Origin: Dryocosmus kuriphilus
Lineage: Eukaryota > Arthropoda > Insecta > Hymenoptera > Cynipidae
Length of the DNA: 64,000 nt
Direction of reading: 5' to 3'
Assembly (NCBI GenBank): GCA_038277395.1
Contig: CM076194.1
Span: 178,024,467 to 178,088,466, forward strand
Made by a program: the position numbers and the translations under genes. Below, piece after piece: positions 22,755 through 34,290 of the stretch. A model generated the notes under the pieces. It had not been told where the DNA came from, searched no databases, and saw only the letters and a list, made by a program, of their open reading frames with translations. Within the stretch, counting starts at the first letter, position 1. Each line of letters starts with the position of its first letter.

Positions 22755-23420
22755 TTCAAAGTCCCTCGATGCTCGGAATGTGAAATGTGTAAGGCAGAAT
22801 GCATTCTTCATTATTGTCATGATTATATTATTACAAGTCTTAGATCTCTTACATTTTAATAATAATAATAATAAGGAGAATGAGTTCGGGTAAAAGAAAT
22901 GAAGATGAGTAGTACTTATAATGTTTAAAAAATCACATTGAATTTAACTTATTAAAAGAACTATATACTACAGAGTAATAGGAAGACATTGTATACTTAG
23001 TACAATTCTGGGTATATTTGATCAGTTTTTTATAAATTACGAACGAGATAAAATTTACAATCACGGATAATACATGTATTAATTCTACTGTTGGAAATAA
23101 TAAACGAGCTTTTAGGCTGTTAAAAATCAGCTAATAAAAATATAATTTATTAGCGCTGGCCTCTCTTATTTAATTAATTATTGAAATTATTTGAAGGCAT
23201 TATTTTTGTTTCAGGTGACCACAGTCAATCTACCAAATAAATCAGCTACATATATTTTATAATTCACTATAAGAAAGTTTGAAATATTCTTTAACACAAC
23301 AAAGTAATATGCTAAAAATCCAATTCATTTAACTGAAACATTTCAATACTCGAAGACGGTAAATGATATGACAAAAATGTATTTAGAGAAAGGGATGTTC
23401 TTCGGACAGATCTAAATGAT
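22755..23420. repeat. Tandem repeat, unit 2 of about 0.7 kb
   Basis: Second unit of the pair starting at 22027. No coding potential in either unit. Confidence 0.8.
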
Positions 23421-23564
23421 GCACCAAAAGAAAAAATTCAAAACTTGTGAATATGTCGAAAACTGTAAGAGATACGCAAAACGGGCAAAATATAAATTCT
23501 TAAAAACAGTTTCTCAAACTGACCTAAATGATACACTAAAGAAATTATCAAAATTAAGGATGTT

Positions 23565-23780
23565 GCCGAGCTGCAGGCAATAATCAGTAATTTAGGAATG
23601 AGGCGATGGTGGTAAGTCTCTGAATTGAACCAAGTAAGGCGAGTTGCCGAGCTGCAGACTAAATGCTTGTAAACACGTCAGTTTGATGGAACGGTTCTGT
23701 TTCAGGTTAAATGTCTTTACTTCACTGTGTGTGTGTGTGTGTGTGTGTGACTAATTTAACGAGTTTTCTTAAAAGCAAAA
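23565..23780. repeat. Interspersed repeat unit, second copy, with (GT)n
   Basis: Repeats the order seen at 21650-21905, again ending in (GT)n and ACTAATTTAACGAGTTTT. The two copies bracket the 0.7-kb tandem pair. Confidence 0.75.
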
Positions 23781-26007
23781 GTTATGCTGAAAATCCAAGC
23801 AAGGAAATTGATTATTGACTGTGTCTTATTCATATCACTCAAGGAAAAAAATAAAAATTAGAAATGACTGAGAAATTCTTAATAATAAAGTCGGTTAATT
23901 TCACCGCACCGAAACTGAGATAGCAGCACTAATAGTGGTTTTATTTGGCATCAGGTGACGCATTGAGGACTCAAAGTACTGTGCAGGAAGTTTCCATAGA
24001 GAATTTTTCTAGAAGCTTCCAGGTAGATTGTATCGGCGATTCCCGACAATTTTCAACATGCATCGACAGGTTTCATAGTTCAAAGAGTTATATAAGGAGG
24101 GGTGAGGGTTCTTGTGGGAAGCGGAGTGAGAGGGGGAAAAGTTGCGCGGGAGAAGATCGTCCATTGGATAAGGTAGAAGACTAGCAAGGTAATGTGCCGA
24201 TTTCTAGAAGTCCATTGCGAAAGAACGCCAGAGGACAACACGAGTCTGGTAAGGACACGGACGAGGCGAGCTCGAAGTCGGAACCGAGTAGTGCAATGAG
24301 TGAAAGGGTGGGGACAAGCTGAACGAGTAATGGCGAGGAAGAGAGGATTGAGACACCACAAAAAGGGGGGGGGGGGGGGGGCGTGAAACTTTAGAAAATG
24401 CGCTTCGTAACAAGCCCAGAAAAGGCAGACCGACAAACTCGAAAAATATCAGTTTAATCGTAAATATGCATAGGACTAAAGTTGTTTATTTATTTATTTA
24501 TTTATTTATTTTTTGCCCGCAAAATTCTAATTATAATAATTAATCTACCTTAACATACACAATATTGTGTATGCCAGAAAAAAAAAGTTTTACACTTACC
24601 GCAGTGTTTTTGCATATACTAGAAGGTACAAAATACCACATGCAATAATTTAATTAACAATTTTTAACATTTCACCGATCGAAACGGTTATTTTAAAAAG
24701 TGATCGATTTTTCATCTTAAAAACAAATGAAATAGTTCTGCGACTTTTTGTTATAATTAAAATCTAAAAATTCCCATGGAAAGTGCTTGGGGAAAACGAA
24801 TTTTTGGACGCTTTAAACGCTGAATTTTGACGATTCTATCCCGAGTTATTGAATCCCGAACATGAAGAGCTATTCTCGAAGTTTGAACAACAATATAACG
24901 AAAACAAAATACTGCCACATAGGTTTCTCTGCGTACTTTTTATATATTAAAAAGAAAAATACGTCACTTCTAACATTCAACTACAATTAATTCAAAAAGA
25001 CCCAGCCAATTCAGGCGTGACGAAAAAAGTTGAATCGACGCGTTCCAAATCGTTGCGCGCTCTTTACCTCCACTTATCTCAGCTTCTAATCAACCAAATT
25101 TAACGTTTTTTTTTTTTTAATCGATATAGCAAATTACAAGAAATTCAATGGTAAACCAACTTTTATTCTATTTCTTCAAGTTAATGAAGTACGACGGCCA
25201 AATCAATTTTTTCAGATTTTTTTCATCAAAATAATGATTTTTTTTCATAGTTTGAAAGCAATATTTTTAAGAAAAATAATCTACATGTAATATTTACAAT
25301 TTTTACAATATATTTTTTTAATATACATACATATAATGTTTTTACACAGAGAGAGTATCCAATATACAAGGAAAAGACTATTGTCTTTTAATAATCCCGC
25401 AATTTTCTTTCGTTCTCCATGCAATACATAAAACTTATACAATATACAAGACAATGTTTTGCACCTGGCAACTAACACGCCAAAAGTAGCCCGTGAATGC
25501 TGCTTCAAATAAATATACACCGTTGAAGCTGACAAATATAACTGCGCTGCTTATGAAATTTTTTTTTAAAAATTATTACAAAATGATCGCTGATAAAATA
25601 ACTGCAGAATAATATTTTGTTCGTAGTTTATTAGCTGCAAAACTCTATAAATATAAATTTATTATCAATTCCGATTATTTTTAATCCATTTTTCGTTAAT
25701 AGCAATAATATTTTGGTTTTGATATCCGCTGAAGTTGCTTTGCCTAACTCTTATCCATTATTTTCTTTAACCAGCTTGGGCATCCTAATCTTGTCGTTAC
25801 CTTTTTAAATTATATTTTTAACACATTATTTGAATGTTCCAAGAATCTTAAGAATTTGGTATATGTGATTCAAATATGAAAATTTTAATAAAATTGGAAG
25901 TTATATTTACATTTATGTAACATTATTAAAAATACTGAATTTGTCTATAATCTCTCTTTTATGTAAACTATTAATAATTTCATAAATCTATAATACAGTC
26001 TACAGCC
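23781..26007. other. No gene identified
   Basis: Contains a purine-rich region (24060-24380) ending in 17 consecutive G (24365-24381) and a TTTA/TTTAT repeat (24485-24512). The open frames over the G-rich part are low-complexity products. The remainder is AT-rich with no motif. Confidence 0.5.
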
Positions 26008-26510
26008 TTAAGACTTTCCATAAAACTTCCTATTTTTTTCAGTAGTTTCCAGTTTTCCGAAATGTTCGTTGCTCATGCGATGTCTTTTGTCCAAAAGAAT
26101 CAATCCGGCTGTGCTGAACAATCGCTGAACAGGTGCACTGCTCGTTAATCCTATATTGTATCGAATAAATAATTCTTTTAGATAAGGAAATGCATGCAAG
26201 GAAGATAGGTTATTTGCTCTGTATTTTAGAAATTCCTGTAACTCGTCGGCTTAGTTTTTTGAGACTGATCTCTCTTAAAGCGAGAAAAAATTTCTCCAAA
26301 AATTTTATCTTCATCACCTAAAAAAGGGATACAAACAAGCTGCAAACACATAATCAGTCTTCTCGTAGTAAACATCATATCTGCATAAATAAAATCGTTT
26401 GTCAGTTTTCTTTTTTATTTTTTTTTTTTTTTTTTTTTCGCTTTCGGTGAATCGGAAGAATCTTGAGTCTCGTGATCAACTCCGATAGGATCCACCTCTT
26501 GATTATTCAT
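26008..26510 (-). pseudogene. hAT-family transposase remnant
   Basis: Minus strand. The N-terminus starts at the ATG at 26508-26510 (MNNQEVDPIGVDHETQDSSD) and runs into a lysine stretch coded by a long A run (26415-26438). A piece resembling FAACLYPFFGDEDK follows. The C-terminal dimerisation region (26199-26008) reads HAFPYLKELFIRYNIGLTSS, APVQRLFSTAGLILLDKRHR and MSNEHFGKL, the typical hAT ending. Most of the catalytic region is missing, so this is an internally deleted copy. In the family the protein excises and inserts elements with 8-bp target duplications. Confidence 0.75.
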
Positions 26511-26758
26511 TTTCCACTATCACTCTATCAGACAAGGCTAGTTTGTGAAACCGCACTGTCATGAAAACAACGGTATAGAGTAATCGCGGCCTCGCGTGCT
26601 CGTGAGATTAACAACCAGCGTCGTCACGTTTATTTGAACAAATTTCATCTCGCGCTTCAGAACTACCAACCTTACTATTTAAAATTTGTCCACATTCAAT
26701 TAGGCGCATTTTCGTGGAGAAAAAATTTTTGGTTGATACATCAGTAGCAGAGATATGG

Positions 26759-26762
<4 letters not shown>

Positions 26763-26811
<49 letters not shown>

Positions 26812-26822
26812 CACACACACAC
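26763..26822. repeat. (TA)n followed by (CA)n microsatellite, copy A
   Basis: A TA run then ACAC repeats. The copy B counterpart is at 37922-37985 and differs in length. Confidence 0.95.
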
Positions 26823-26929
26823 ATCTATAAATCATGTAGAATTACTGTAAGAAAACACATCATCTGATTGGTTTTCTTGACATTTAAATATTTAATACAA
26901 TGCTAAACGTACTTAAAAATTTTATAAAG

Positions 26930-27078
26930 TTACGTGCGTTACTTTGCATTCCCGTTACCAAAAAATTGTAACGCGTCACAGTTACCGTAACTTTTTCAAA
27001 AAAGTAACGCGTTAACGTTACCGTTACTAAAAAAAAGTAACTTCCAGTAACGCGTTACTGCCAAACACTGCTAGAGGC
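26930..27078 (-). repeat. hAT subterminal repeats, terminal end and putative 8-bp target duplication
   Basis: Read on the minus strand, the end is CAGTGTTTGGCAGTAACGCG (27070 inward), followed by several GTAACG/CGTTAC motifs in both orientations. This is typical of the GC-interrupted ends of insect hAT elements. The adjacent 8 bases CTAGAGGC (27071-27078) would be the target duplication; I could not find its partner. Confidence 0.6.
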
Positions 27079-27099
27079 CACCACTTGCTTCATAAATTG

Positions 27100-27670
27100 A
27101 ATATATGTATGAAAACTGCATCTAGAAATTTTAACATGGATTCTGAGGATTCTTAAAGTTAAATTTAATTTTAAAATGCAATAAAAATTTAATTTCGTTT
27201 CTGATACGAAGTTCGCCTAAATTTCTGCAACCCAATATGTTTATAACGTTGTGATATAGAACTTGATTTACTTTTTAAAATGGCATGCTATTCGAAAATT
27301 CAGTAAGATTTATTAACAATTTATTTATTTTTAGATAAAATGAAAATTCTGGTCTGCAAGTATTTTAGAAATTAAATTTTCTTTCCACTGTGTAAGTATT
27401 TTTACGTATAATTTTGTTTCTGATATGAAGTTCACCTGAATTTATGCAACCCAAAATGTTTATAACGTTGCAGTATAGAACATTCTATATTGCATATATG
27501 ATAACTGCAACTAGAAATTTTATCATGGATCATGAGGATTTTTAAAGCTGAATTTTATTTATTGTTTAAAAATGTGATAGAAATTATGTTTTGTTTCTGG
27601 TTTGAAGTTCGCCTAAATTTATGCAATCCAATATGTTAAAACGCCGTAGTGTAGAACTTTCTTTACATTT
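27100..27670. repeat. Three diverged tandem units of about 0.2 kb
   Basis: The block TTTCTGATACGAAGTTCGCCT ... GCAACCCAATATGTT ... ATAGAAC occurs at about 27197, 27417 and 27594 with substitutions. A linked block CTAGAAATTTTA-CATGGAT occurs at 27122 and 27508. The same three units are found in copy B (38250-38830). Non-coding. Confidence 0.7.
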
Positions 27671-27714
27671 TAAATGGCATGCTATTTGAAAACTAAATTA
27701 CTGCTGACATCTGA

Positions 27715-27925
27715 CTAACGTAGATCTTCTGTTAAAATTGAAAGCCGTGATGAAGGCAACTGTTTGCAAAGTGAAAAGGAAGAACATTTAAATGCACGAG
27801 ATTGTATCATGTTACTATCTTGCGACGCACATGTATGCAGAGCATCCATGAACTCCTCCGCGTCTTCGAATCTGCTTGATGTGTTTAAATGCGCATTGCA
27901 CAATATTTTTAAAGACAAACATTTT
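27715..27925 (-). pseudogene. Coding-like fragment of unknown family, copy A
   Basis: A minus frame reads SRFEDAEEFMDALHTCASQD and FSLCKQLPSSRLSILTEDL. It is preserved in copy B (about 38880-39085) apart from a one-base difference. Codon content looks protein-like, but I recognise no family and the opposite strand is also open, so this is tentative. Confidence 0.25.
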
Positions 27926-28094
27926 TAAGTTTTAAATTTTTGCGTCTATTGGCTTCTTCGATGACGTGCGGATGTACGATAATAGGAGAATCCCACAACG
28001 CCTTCGGAAGCCATGCATCACCTACCTTATGAAGCGAAATAGCATAAATTTGTACTCTACATTCGTTAATTGAAAAGAATCAGTTTGCGAACGA

Positions 28095-28510
28095 TCTAGT
28101 TGCACGTTAAATAATAAAATGTGGATGCAGTTTATTTTGCAGTGTAATTGTAAGTGGTAAGATATTTTGAAGGATTTAGTTACGTCTTACAATGATCTAA
28201 ACATCGAAATATTGGAATGAAACCGCAAGCTGTTACTAAACAAAAATGAGAATACAAGAAATTGGACAACTGACATATTTATTATAAGTCATATCAAGAA
28301 CACTGAAGCAGTGGCGTATTTGCTGAAAGATTATCAAGGTAAAGCTAATGCAGGTAGTTTTTATGAACATACACTTGCTAAAGTTAGGCAACCTGATATT
28401 TATCTTGTTGAAAAAGTACTAAAGAAACGTGGTAATAAGCTATGTGTAAAATGGTTAGGATTTCATGACTCTCACAATAGTTAGATGGATAAGTCTACTT
28501 TGTATGTAAG
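28095..28510 (+). pseudogene. Second Polinton relic: integrase C-terminus, copy A
   Basis: A plus-strand stretch whose broken translation matches the C-terminal half of the integrase at 50058-50959. It contains NKMWMQF, DILKDLV, then HIKNTEAVAYLLKDYQGKA, FYEHTLAKVRQPDIYLVEKV and LKKRGNKLCVKWLGFHDSH. The last segment is the chromodomain-like tail. It has a stop (TAG) where the other copy has tryptophan, and several shifts. It is on the opposite strand and is diverged from the 50-kb copy, so it comes from another Polinton insertion. Confidence 0.8.
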
Positions 28511-28861
28511 CCTCTCTATATTAGGTATTCCTGAGTAAATTGTTTACTATTTCAAACATATATAGATTGTTTTCTACTTACATGCGGACTTTTAACCTAG
28601 TAAATGAAAAAGTTGAATTTGGTTTAAATTATGTTTATTTAGATTTTCTCAATGTTAAAATATATAGTTTCTTTTAATGGATGAAACTGAGATTTACATA
28701 TTTGAGCCCTGGTAAATTTTCCAATCGCTTCTTCACAAATATTCTTTTTATAAAAAGTCATTTCCAAAAAGAGATTTTAAAATCGCGTGAGATTAGTAAA
28801 TATATAGGATTTTCATTGCCTTATTCTTTAAACATAAATATTTTTTTTGTATATAAGATTT

Positions 28862-29400
28862 AATACTTTTTCACACAAGGGAATTTAACTTTACGCCAAA
28901 TATCTTCAGCAATAGTTTCAATTATAGGGTCCTTTGTACGTTGAAACTGCATAACACTCTGTTCCACAAGATACCGGTCGATACAATGACTGACTTCCTG
29001 GAGAACAGCAAACATTGTTTCTTGTAGTACAATTGGATAATATTTTCTCGGGTTTCAACATTAATTTCTTGAATTTACTCCAAAATCACTATATAACCTG
29101 CATAGGATATAGTCATCTTATATACGAAAATTTCCACGTTCGATACATTGTTTGCCTCTCTTCGCCATCAGAGTACAATGAAATGATATTGAAACAACTT
29201 TTGAATAATTTCCGCTTCTCAGGGTTGAGAGTTATACTTGCGCGAGGATGATTGGCTAGTAGTTTCACTGATGATGTTAACTTTCCATCTTTTTTAAATT
29301 TACCACCAACGATAATGTGTTTTGCGAATGATAAATTCAAATTGTATGTATTCGAATGTAGTATTTTATTTCGAGGTATATAGGGCATGATGTTGATCAC
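28862..29400 (-). pseudogene. Second Polinton relic: PX protein, copy A
   Basis: Minus-strand frame beginning MPYIPRNKILHSNTYNLNLS and continuing KFKKDGKLTSSVKLLANHPR, ASITLNPEKRKLFKSCFNII. It is clearly related to the protein at 49186-49890 over its whole length. It breaks after about 95 residues and resumes as AVLQEVSHCIDRYLVEQSVM-like sequence toward 28862. Function unknown. It lies next to the integrase relic and the small protein below, as in a Polinton arm. Confidence 0.75.
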
Positions 29401-29443
29401 ACTGAAGGTTTTTAGTCACTGTGTATTGGTGTAAAATTTCACA

Positions 29444-29647
29444 CTATGTATACTTTTCCCTAAATTCACTCGAATCGTAGCGTGCACTCCCCAAATACCA
29501 CATACAGATATCACCATCTTCGCAGACCCTTTTCAGCCCCAAAAGCAGATTTTTGTCTTCTTTAAGCAGCTGAACCATTATCTCTGGTAGAAAAACTGAG
29601 AATTTATTTTCTGTCGTTACGAAAAACCTCGTTCCATACTTTGTCAC
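29444..29647 (-). pseudogene. Small TKYG..VFLP protein fragment, copy A
   Basis: A 67-residue minus frame reads MTKYGTRFFVTTENKFSVFL and PEIMVQLLKEDKN, ending SSEFREKY. It aligns with the middle of the 104-codon frame at 45123-45437, which reads VQTKYVAKIVVELE, NFTVFLPGRLL and VYNNVEF. The pattern (beta-strand-rich, about 100 residues) recalls an OB-fold single-strand-binding type protein, which is inference. The N-terminal third is missing. Confidence 0.55.
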
Positions 29648-31368
29648 TGCTTTGTTGAGATGTGTGATTTCATAGTTTTTATTTAGTTATGGTTCCTTCA
29701 GCTTCTTTGTTTGAGGAAATCCTTTTTTTTCAGAACAATTTTTATTTAGTTTTGAGAAATCATCTTCACTGTTTTAATTTTTTGAGCGTTACAGTAATTA
29801 AAGCTTCTTGTTAGATTTTGTATATCTGATCGCACTTATATCACTCGCTTTAGTTCTTGAATGTCTTTAGAAATTTCTTTAAGTGATTTTAATTTTTTAT
29901 GCTTTACTTGACTATCTGGTATCTAGTAGTAGACTGATGAAAGAAAAAAACTGGCCTCCTTTTATAGATACTTACCCCCTCTACCACACTGATGGACACT
30001 TTTTACATAATATGAAGCAATAATAAACGCAAGAATTGAAAAAACATTTTTCTATACATTTTATGTCCATGATCCGTTTACCATATTTGTCTATTTACAT
30101 ATCAAATTCTTTGTCTTAAAGTTCTAGAAGCACGTCTAGACAATTAGCAGTCTGTTGCACTGCTCTGAATTTATTTTCAAACATTTTAAATAAAATGCTC
30201 ACTAATCAACAGTTGTAAAATGTTTTGCTCAGCACAAGGTCAAGATTTTCGAGTACATGACCTACCATCAGAAATGCTCACCTATCGTTTATGTAGTATA
30301 ACATCATCTTTGAAATTACTTCCCGATCGATAAAAGAATCACGTGACACATAATATGTAACGTGAAACCGGATATTAGGATATCGGTGCCGCTAAATACA
30401 CTGGTATACAAGGTTGGTGCATATGAGAAGTGACTAGGTGTGGTAGATAGATTTTTTTGCGCTGATCACGAATCTTGGCTCAAAATTTGTTTTATCACAT
30501 CAAGTTTTTGAGAAAGTGTGGGCTGAAATCTCAAAAAAGGTCGTTTTTTGGACACTTTTGGATAACCGTGGGTACCAAACCCGAAGTCATAGTACCTTCC
30601 AAAATGTCTAAGATTGAAAAGTGTCAATTCCTCTTTCGACCCCAATAAATCAAAGTTCGACCTAATCTGACCTTGAAGCCCTATGTGCCCTTGAACGTAG
30701 TTGTGTCAGTGATTGTCGTATTTCTGAGTATCAGAGAACATGGAATTTATCCGATCGCAGTTATAAATTTGATTCTGGTTCAAATCAAAAGACACACCGA
30801 ACACTCCGTGATTGAATATACGCATATTGCATCCTTAAGAAACAACCCTTATTTCGATTAATGTACCCTTACATTTTATGATGATTAGATCTTTGAAGAA
30901 TTTCCAGTGAAAAACTCAGGTAGAGGTGGTCTGTAGAAGCACTAACAAGAAAACAACCCCCGTCTGGATATATGTGTACATTGTACCCTATAAAAATAAC
31001 CCCTGAGGCGATTAGTATAAATCATCGTAAAAAAGTAAGGGTACATTGATCGACATAAAGCGTTGATTGTTAAGGATGCAATGTGCGTATATTCCATGAC
31101 TGAGTGTTCAGAGTATTAATATAGCTAAGCCGTTCTTGGGCCACCTAACAAGCTTCACGTTGACGCACACAGATGACGCCACTGAGTGGCACTGTTCCTA
31201 GGGCTGTTATAGACAGTCGGTATTACCCTTAGTCGGTAATACGAAGTAGTTCACAGCCGCCCGCCACTAGATGGCTCACTGTAACTGTTGGTAATGCAGA
31301 TTCTTAATGGTCGAGAGATGGCGCCAGATTTGAAAATAAATAAAGTCATTAAGTTCAGTAAAAATTAA
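29648..31368. other. No gene seen, copy A
   Basis: Moderately AT-rich. Counterpart in copy B is 40814-42518. The open frames are not conserved between the copies. Confidence 0.5.
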
Positions 31369-31443
31369 CTCCAGGCTGGGGAGTCGAACCCTTGGCCACC
31401 GTCTCGAAAGCCTGATGCGCTAACCATTGCGCCAACCACGGAG
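31369..31443 (-). repeat. tRNA-derived SINE-like head, copy A
   Basis: The minus strand holds a box A-like TGGCGCAATGG and a perfect box B GGTTCGACTCC, 43 nt apart, with complementary ends CTCC/GGAG. The anticodon arm does not fold well. This is a tRNA-derived RNA polymerase III promoter rather than a tRNA gene. Downstream on the minus strand the sequence has no obvious SINE tail. Confidence 0.6.
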
Positions 31444-31507
31444 TCAGTGATACGTTACATATAGTCAGCTCATGACCTTGCTACCTCACCACTACCACTC
31501 AAGTCAG

Positions 31508-33351
31508 TCTTCTAAAAAAATAAATAAAATGCAATAAAATAAATAAAACGATATAAAGTAAAATAAAAAATAATATAAAGCAAAGTGCAGTAAAATAAAG
31601 TAAAATAAAACAAAATGAAAATAAAATAAAACATAAATGAAAAAAAAATATAGTTTTTATAAATAGAGTGGAATAAAATAAATAAAAAACAGAAAACAAA
31701 CGCAATAAAAAATGCATATTCGTACAGGGGATTTAGCCCTCGTATCGATATGTCCAGGGGATATACCTTAACCTTACTTTTCGATCTACCTTAACTACCT
31801 CAGCTAGGATCTTTGAACTTGATGCAGGTTGCTTGGAGGGAATATTCATAAAATAAAGTAAATACTAATAAATAAAACGATATAAATTTTTGTAAATTAT
31901 AAAAATAATAAAACGAAGCTGAGTAAAATAAAACAAAATGAAAATAAAATAAAATAAAGTAAAATAAAAACAAAATGAAATAAAATAAAACAAAATGAAA
32001 GAAAAAATAATAGAGTAAATAAAAAAAATAAAAAACAGAAAAAAAACGAAATAAAAAAAATGCAGATCAAGTCAGGGATTAAGCCTCGGCCGATATATCA
32101 AGATATACCTTACCTTACTACTTCGATTTAACCTAATTTACGATTTACGTCACCTACCTCACTAGAATCTTTAAAACTTGATGCAGGTTGCTTGCAGGGA
32201 AATTCTAAAACAAAATTCTAAACCTAACCTTTATGTAGCAATAAGTGATGGTGACTTTTTTAATCTCTATTCGAAAAACCCATATGCTGCATGCGTCAGT
32301 TACGGACGCCGATGTTTTCCTCGTTAGCATTACGCCTCAGTTTCCTTCTTGAAATTATAAATATAAATCATAACTCTTCTTTTTAAAATATAATTTCTAT
32401 TAACTCTTTCCCTATAGCTCACCCTCAAAGTGACTTAGTACGAATTAAACATTTTTTAAATAAAAATAAAATAAAATAAATAAAATAAAATAAATAAGAA
32501 TAAATAAACAAAACAAACCAAGACAAATAAAGTAAATAAAAGCAAACAAAGTAAATAAAAGAAAACGAAGTAAATAAAATAAATAAATAAAAATAAAATT
32601 GAAAACAAAATTAAATAAAAAGAATAATAAATAAAACAAATAAGAAAATAAAATAAATACAATAAATATAATCAATAAAGTAAAATAAAATAAATGAAAT
32701 AAATATAATAAATATAATAAACAAAATAAACAATTTAACAAAATAAATAAAATAAATATAATAAACAAAATAAACTATATTAACACAAAATAAATAAATA
32801 AATAAAATAAATAAAATAAATAAAATAAATAAAATAAAAAATAAAATAAATAAAGTAAATAAAATAAATAAAGTAAATAAAGTAAGTAATGTAAGTAAAT
32901 TAGATAAAGTAAAATAAACAAAGTAAAGTAAATTAAAGTAAAATAAAGTAAAATAAAGCAAATTAAGTAAAATTAACCAAATAAACGAAATAAAATATAT
33001 AAAATACATAAAACACATAATATACATAAAATTAAATAGAATAAATAAATGAAAATAAGATAAATAAAGTAAATGAAGTCAGTAAGTAAAGTAAGTAAAG
33101 TAAATAAAGTAATTAAAGTAAGTAAAGTAAATGAAGTAAATTAAAGTAAAATAAAGCAAAATAAACAAAATAAACCAAATAAACAAAATACAATAAATAA
33201 AACAAATAAAAGAAATAAAATACATAAAATACATAATATAAGCATAAAATACATGGATATACAAAAATGAAATAAAATAAAACAAAATAAACAAAAACAA
33301 CAAAACAAATAAAGTAAATATAGTAAATAAATAAATTAAAATAAAGTATGT

Positions 33352-33385
<34 letters not shown>

Positions 33386-33424
33386 TTAAATAAATAAATA
33401 AATAAGATAAATGAAATAAATTTA
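31508..33424. repeat. A-rich AAAT/AAATA repeat field, copy A
   Basis: Nearly 2 kb of irregular AAAT, AAATA, AAAGT and AAACA repeats on the plus strand, broken by two copies of an approximately 130-bp unique unit (31725-31850 and 32080-32210) containing GATATACCTTA-CTTAC and CTTGATGCAGGTTGCTTG. The F/I/L/Y-rich minus-strand frames are translation artefacts. Confidence 0.92.
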
Positions 33425-33959
33425 ATATGAACCTCCGCCGATATGTCGGGTTCTACTTACGACCCCGAGCCTCAGCCTTATGATTCCCTCCACTTTATTA
33501 AATTGTTAAAGACTGATAAAAGCCCCTACATTATAGACATGTTTTGAAAATTTCAATAAAATATTTCTATACACTAGCATAATATATTTTTTCATACACA
33601 TTGATTACTATTTTTGATTTCATCCAAATGATGATTCCTACACTATTTTTTAATAATAAAATTGGAACTCTACCACCGCCCTCTCCACTTAATTTTAATT
33701 TAGTTTATCAATAAATACTCTTAAAATAAGTTTTCTTATATTCTCATCTTGAATATTCAAGCGCTTCATTTTATCAGCAAACAGCGCCACTAGAGTCTGC
33801 CACTCCCACCTAGGGTCCTCCTTCTAAGTGGGAGAATCAAATCCTGGGTAATATTTTATGAGTTTTGTACGTATTTAAAAGATGAATTTAAAATTAATCT
33901 ATTCTAAAACGAAATAAGAATTCCTTTATTAGTTCCTTCACAAATTATTTATTATTCAG

Positions 33960-34290
33960 TTACATAATTGAACTTCAACGGTGTTATAAACTCCACCTAT
34001 GTACTTCATTCTCAGCCTCTTCTTCGGACGGCGGCTTCTTGCTTCTTTTCGAACATCGTAGTGTCTCCATCGAAAACCTTCAAGAGTCCTTTCCTGTAGA
34101 AATACGGTGAAATTCTATTCCAATTCTACTAGACAATCTTTTGGCAACATATTTCGTCTGTACTCTGCAGATGTTCGTCATAGCGTACGTCTGATTGAGA
34201 GTCAACTGAGACACTCGGCTTCGTTGGTAAGAAGCTCTCCATACGACCAATCGAATTAAGTTGCGTTAGATCCATTTTGCTGTTCTTAGA
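33960..34290 (-). pseudogene. Small VFLP-type protein, copy A
   Basis: Frame-shifted counterpart of 45123-45437; the extra bases in copy A destroy the frame. Confidence 0.5.

Noticed and set aside
24080..24436. Proline-rich minus-strand frames across the G run
   Set aside because: Products of a 17-base homopolymer and purine-rich DNA; no homology recognised.
24602..24614. CAGTGTTTTTGCA as the left end of the hAT element
   Set aside because: It resembles the right end, but the preceding 8 bases do not match the putative target duplication CTAGAGGC.
31499..33379. Several long minus-strand open frames rich in F, I, L and Y that look like multi-span membrane proteins (repeated at 42648-44480)
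   Set aside because: They are translations of AAAT/AAATA repeats; the composition follows from the repeat and the frames change with each indel between the two copies.
31508..33424. CRISPR-like array because of regularly spaced short repeats
   Set aside because: Repeat units are simple-sequence and variable in spacing; the organism is a eukaryote.
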